Below, one piece after another: positions 62,601 to 64,000 of a stretch of DNA of 64,000 nt; the stretch's first letter is position 1; each line of letters opens with the position of its first letter. Under the pieces are notes generated by a model. It searched no databases, was not told the DNA's origin, and saw nothing but the letters and a program-made list of their open reading frames with translations. This stretch comes from Diadema setosum. Taxonomy: Eukaryota; Echinodermata; Echinoidea; Diadematoida; Diadematidae. Both the position numbers and the translations under genes were made by a program. The stretch spans positions 1,206,001 through 1,270,000 of the forward strand of contig CM067068.1 of the NCBI GenBank assembly GCA_033980235.1, written 5' to 3'.

Positions 62601-63690
62601 TATACATGCACATAGACATGTTGTGTATATATGGAGAGATACTTGTTTGCAGATAACATATAGAGTGATAGGTTAGTATCTATACTTACAGAAACGAGAA
62701 AAATACTAAAACATACGCAGATATCGGCATGATGCAGAATACAGAATCTGTTCTAAAGGCACACCTAATGAACCAATGAACAGATGAAAGGTCTGCCAGT
62801 TAATTTTTTTTTTCATTTATGTGCGCAGTGATGGAGATATATTCTACTTATCATTCTATATTCCACCCGTATTCCTTACATCACATGAAACAATTCTGTT
62901 CTCTCTCCCTGGCTCTGTACTGTCAGTATCTTAAAATCGATTTTTTTTTTCAGAATTGAATTGAAATGTATAGTGAATTCAATTGAATGGAGCAAGTATG
63001 TAAGTGGTTTTTACGTGCCACTGAATCCTTGCCATCAGTTACAAACCTTTCTATATAAACAAGACATCCGTTTTCATGACATGCTGTACAGTGTAAGAAA
63101 CTCATCCAGATAAAATACCTTCAGTGATCTTATGAAGCGTTTCATGTCCTATGAGCTTTAATGGCCTTATGAGTGTCTCTTCGTAAGGTGTGTGCCAGGA
63201 ATTTAACTAACAGGCAGAAAATACGTTACATCTTTGTAATGGTAATCTTATATCGATTAGTTGATTGATTGACCGATTTTATTTCTGCATTTCTTTCTCA
63301 TACTTCAATGTAACACCAAGATAACTGAACAGAGTTATCGCCTATTGTTTGAATCTTATGGTTAAATCAGGAAAATGATTTTAAAATGTACATTATTCCT
63401 TGATAATACAAAAAGAAAAGACGAGCAGGTGTTATTGGAAATGTACGTCAACATAGTGGCCATGAAATTTCCACATATTAAGATATACCAAGCTCCTTTT
63501 ATATCAAGACAGTTCTGTGATCAATAGAAGATCACTCTCAGTTGTGTGGTATGTATTTTCTATTTTGTCAAGTAGTCTCACTAGTGCATTAATTCAACCT
63601 TATGAATCCTATTAAGAATGACTTTAGACAGTCTCGATACACAATTAGTCTTTGATTAAAATAAAGTAATCTTTTTCTCCTCCTCCTCCT
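62601..63690. other. Intergenic, no gene seen
   Basis: Holds one more TTTATTTCTGCATTTC LINE-tail motif at about 63277-63293 (minus orientation). Confidence 0.55.
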
Positions 63691-63692
63691 TC

Positions 63693-63693
<1 letters not shown>

Positions 63694-63745
<52 letters not shown>

Positions 63746-63763
63746 GTCATCATCATCATCATC
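63694..63763. repeat. (ATC)n microsatellite
   Basis: About 22 ATC units with one GTC; poly-Met frames over it are artefacts. Confidence 0.95.
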
Positions 63764-64000
63764 CATATGAATAAAGATTTCGTAATCACTGCCATATTCA
63801 TTATCATTGTTTCTTCTTTTTTAATACTTCTCCTTTATTGTAGATGATCGCCAATGTTAGACATATGATTTGATTTTATCTGATTTGATTTGATTTATTG
63901 GTTTTCTGTATCATTCTCACACATACATGAATCAACTGCAAAATCTAACCTGACCACCGGGAATACAATTTATTTATTTCTCTATTTATTTATTTATTTA

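Overview
The window is animal nuclear DNA, most likely from a marine invertebrate deuterostome. An echinoderm, probably a sea urchin, is my inference. Grounds: AT-rich DNA, GT-AG introns, two genes that look like animal SNX25 and FPGT, a CR1/L2-type LINE with a 2A-like motif and a PHD finger (such elements are known from sea urchins), many palindromic MITEs, a tRNA-derived SINE and very dense microsatellites. The species cannot be fixed from this sequence alone.

Gene content is low, about 2.6 kb of coding exon in 64 kb. (1) Positions 1-7007, + strand: the last five coding exons of a sorting nexin 25 (SNX25) gene whose start lies left of the window. Reading phases agree across all four introns, and the part present encodes 262 residues covering the Nexin_C domain and an acidic, proline-rich tail. 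(2) Positions 19985-25404, - strand: a complete three-exon gene for fucose-1-phosphate guanylyltransferase (FPGT). The exons join in phase to 591 codons plus stop, close to the vertebrate length. The two genes are unrelated in pathway (endosomal/ER trafficking; L-fucose salvage to GDP-fucose) and point tail to tail with about 12 kb between them.

The rest is repeats. SNX25 introns carry two long fold-back elements (about 1775-2766 and 3895-4400) and a truncated MITE. FPGT intron 1 carries the 5' half of a 2A/PHD/endonuclease LINE. The gap at 7-20 kb has a MITE nested inside another palindromic element, a TIR element and TA-flanked MITEs. From 25.5 to 64 kb I find no gene: there are tandem repeats, LINE 3' tails, a SINE, further MITEs, telomere-like tracts, long trinucleotide arrays and at least fifteen poly(G)/poly(C) runs.

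The most unusual signal is a set of very small perfect palindromes (25-43 bp). Several are flanked by exact 9-10 bp direct repeats and several share a CCAWGGAG...CTCCWTGG core. They look like extremely short mobile or templated insertions and are treated separately in the findings.
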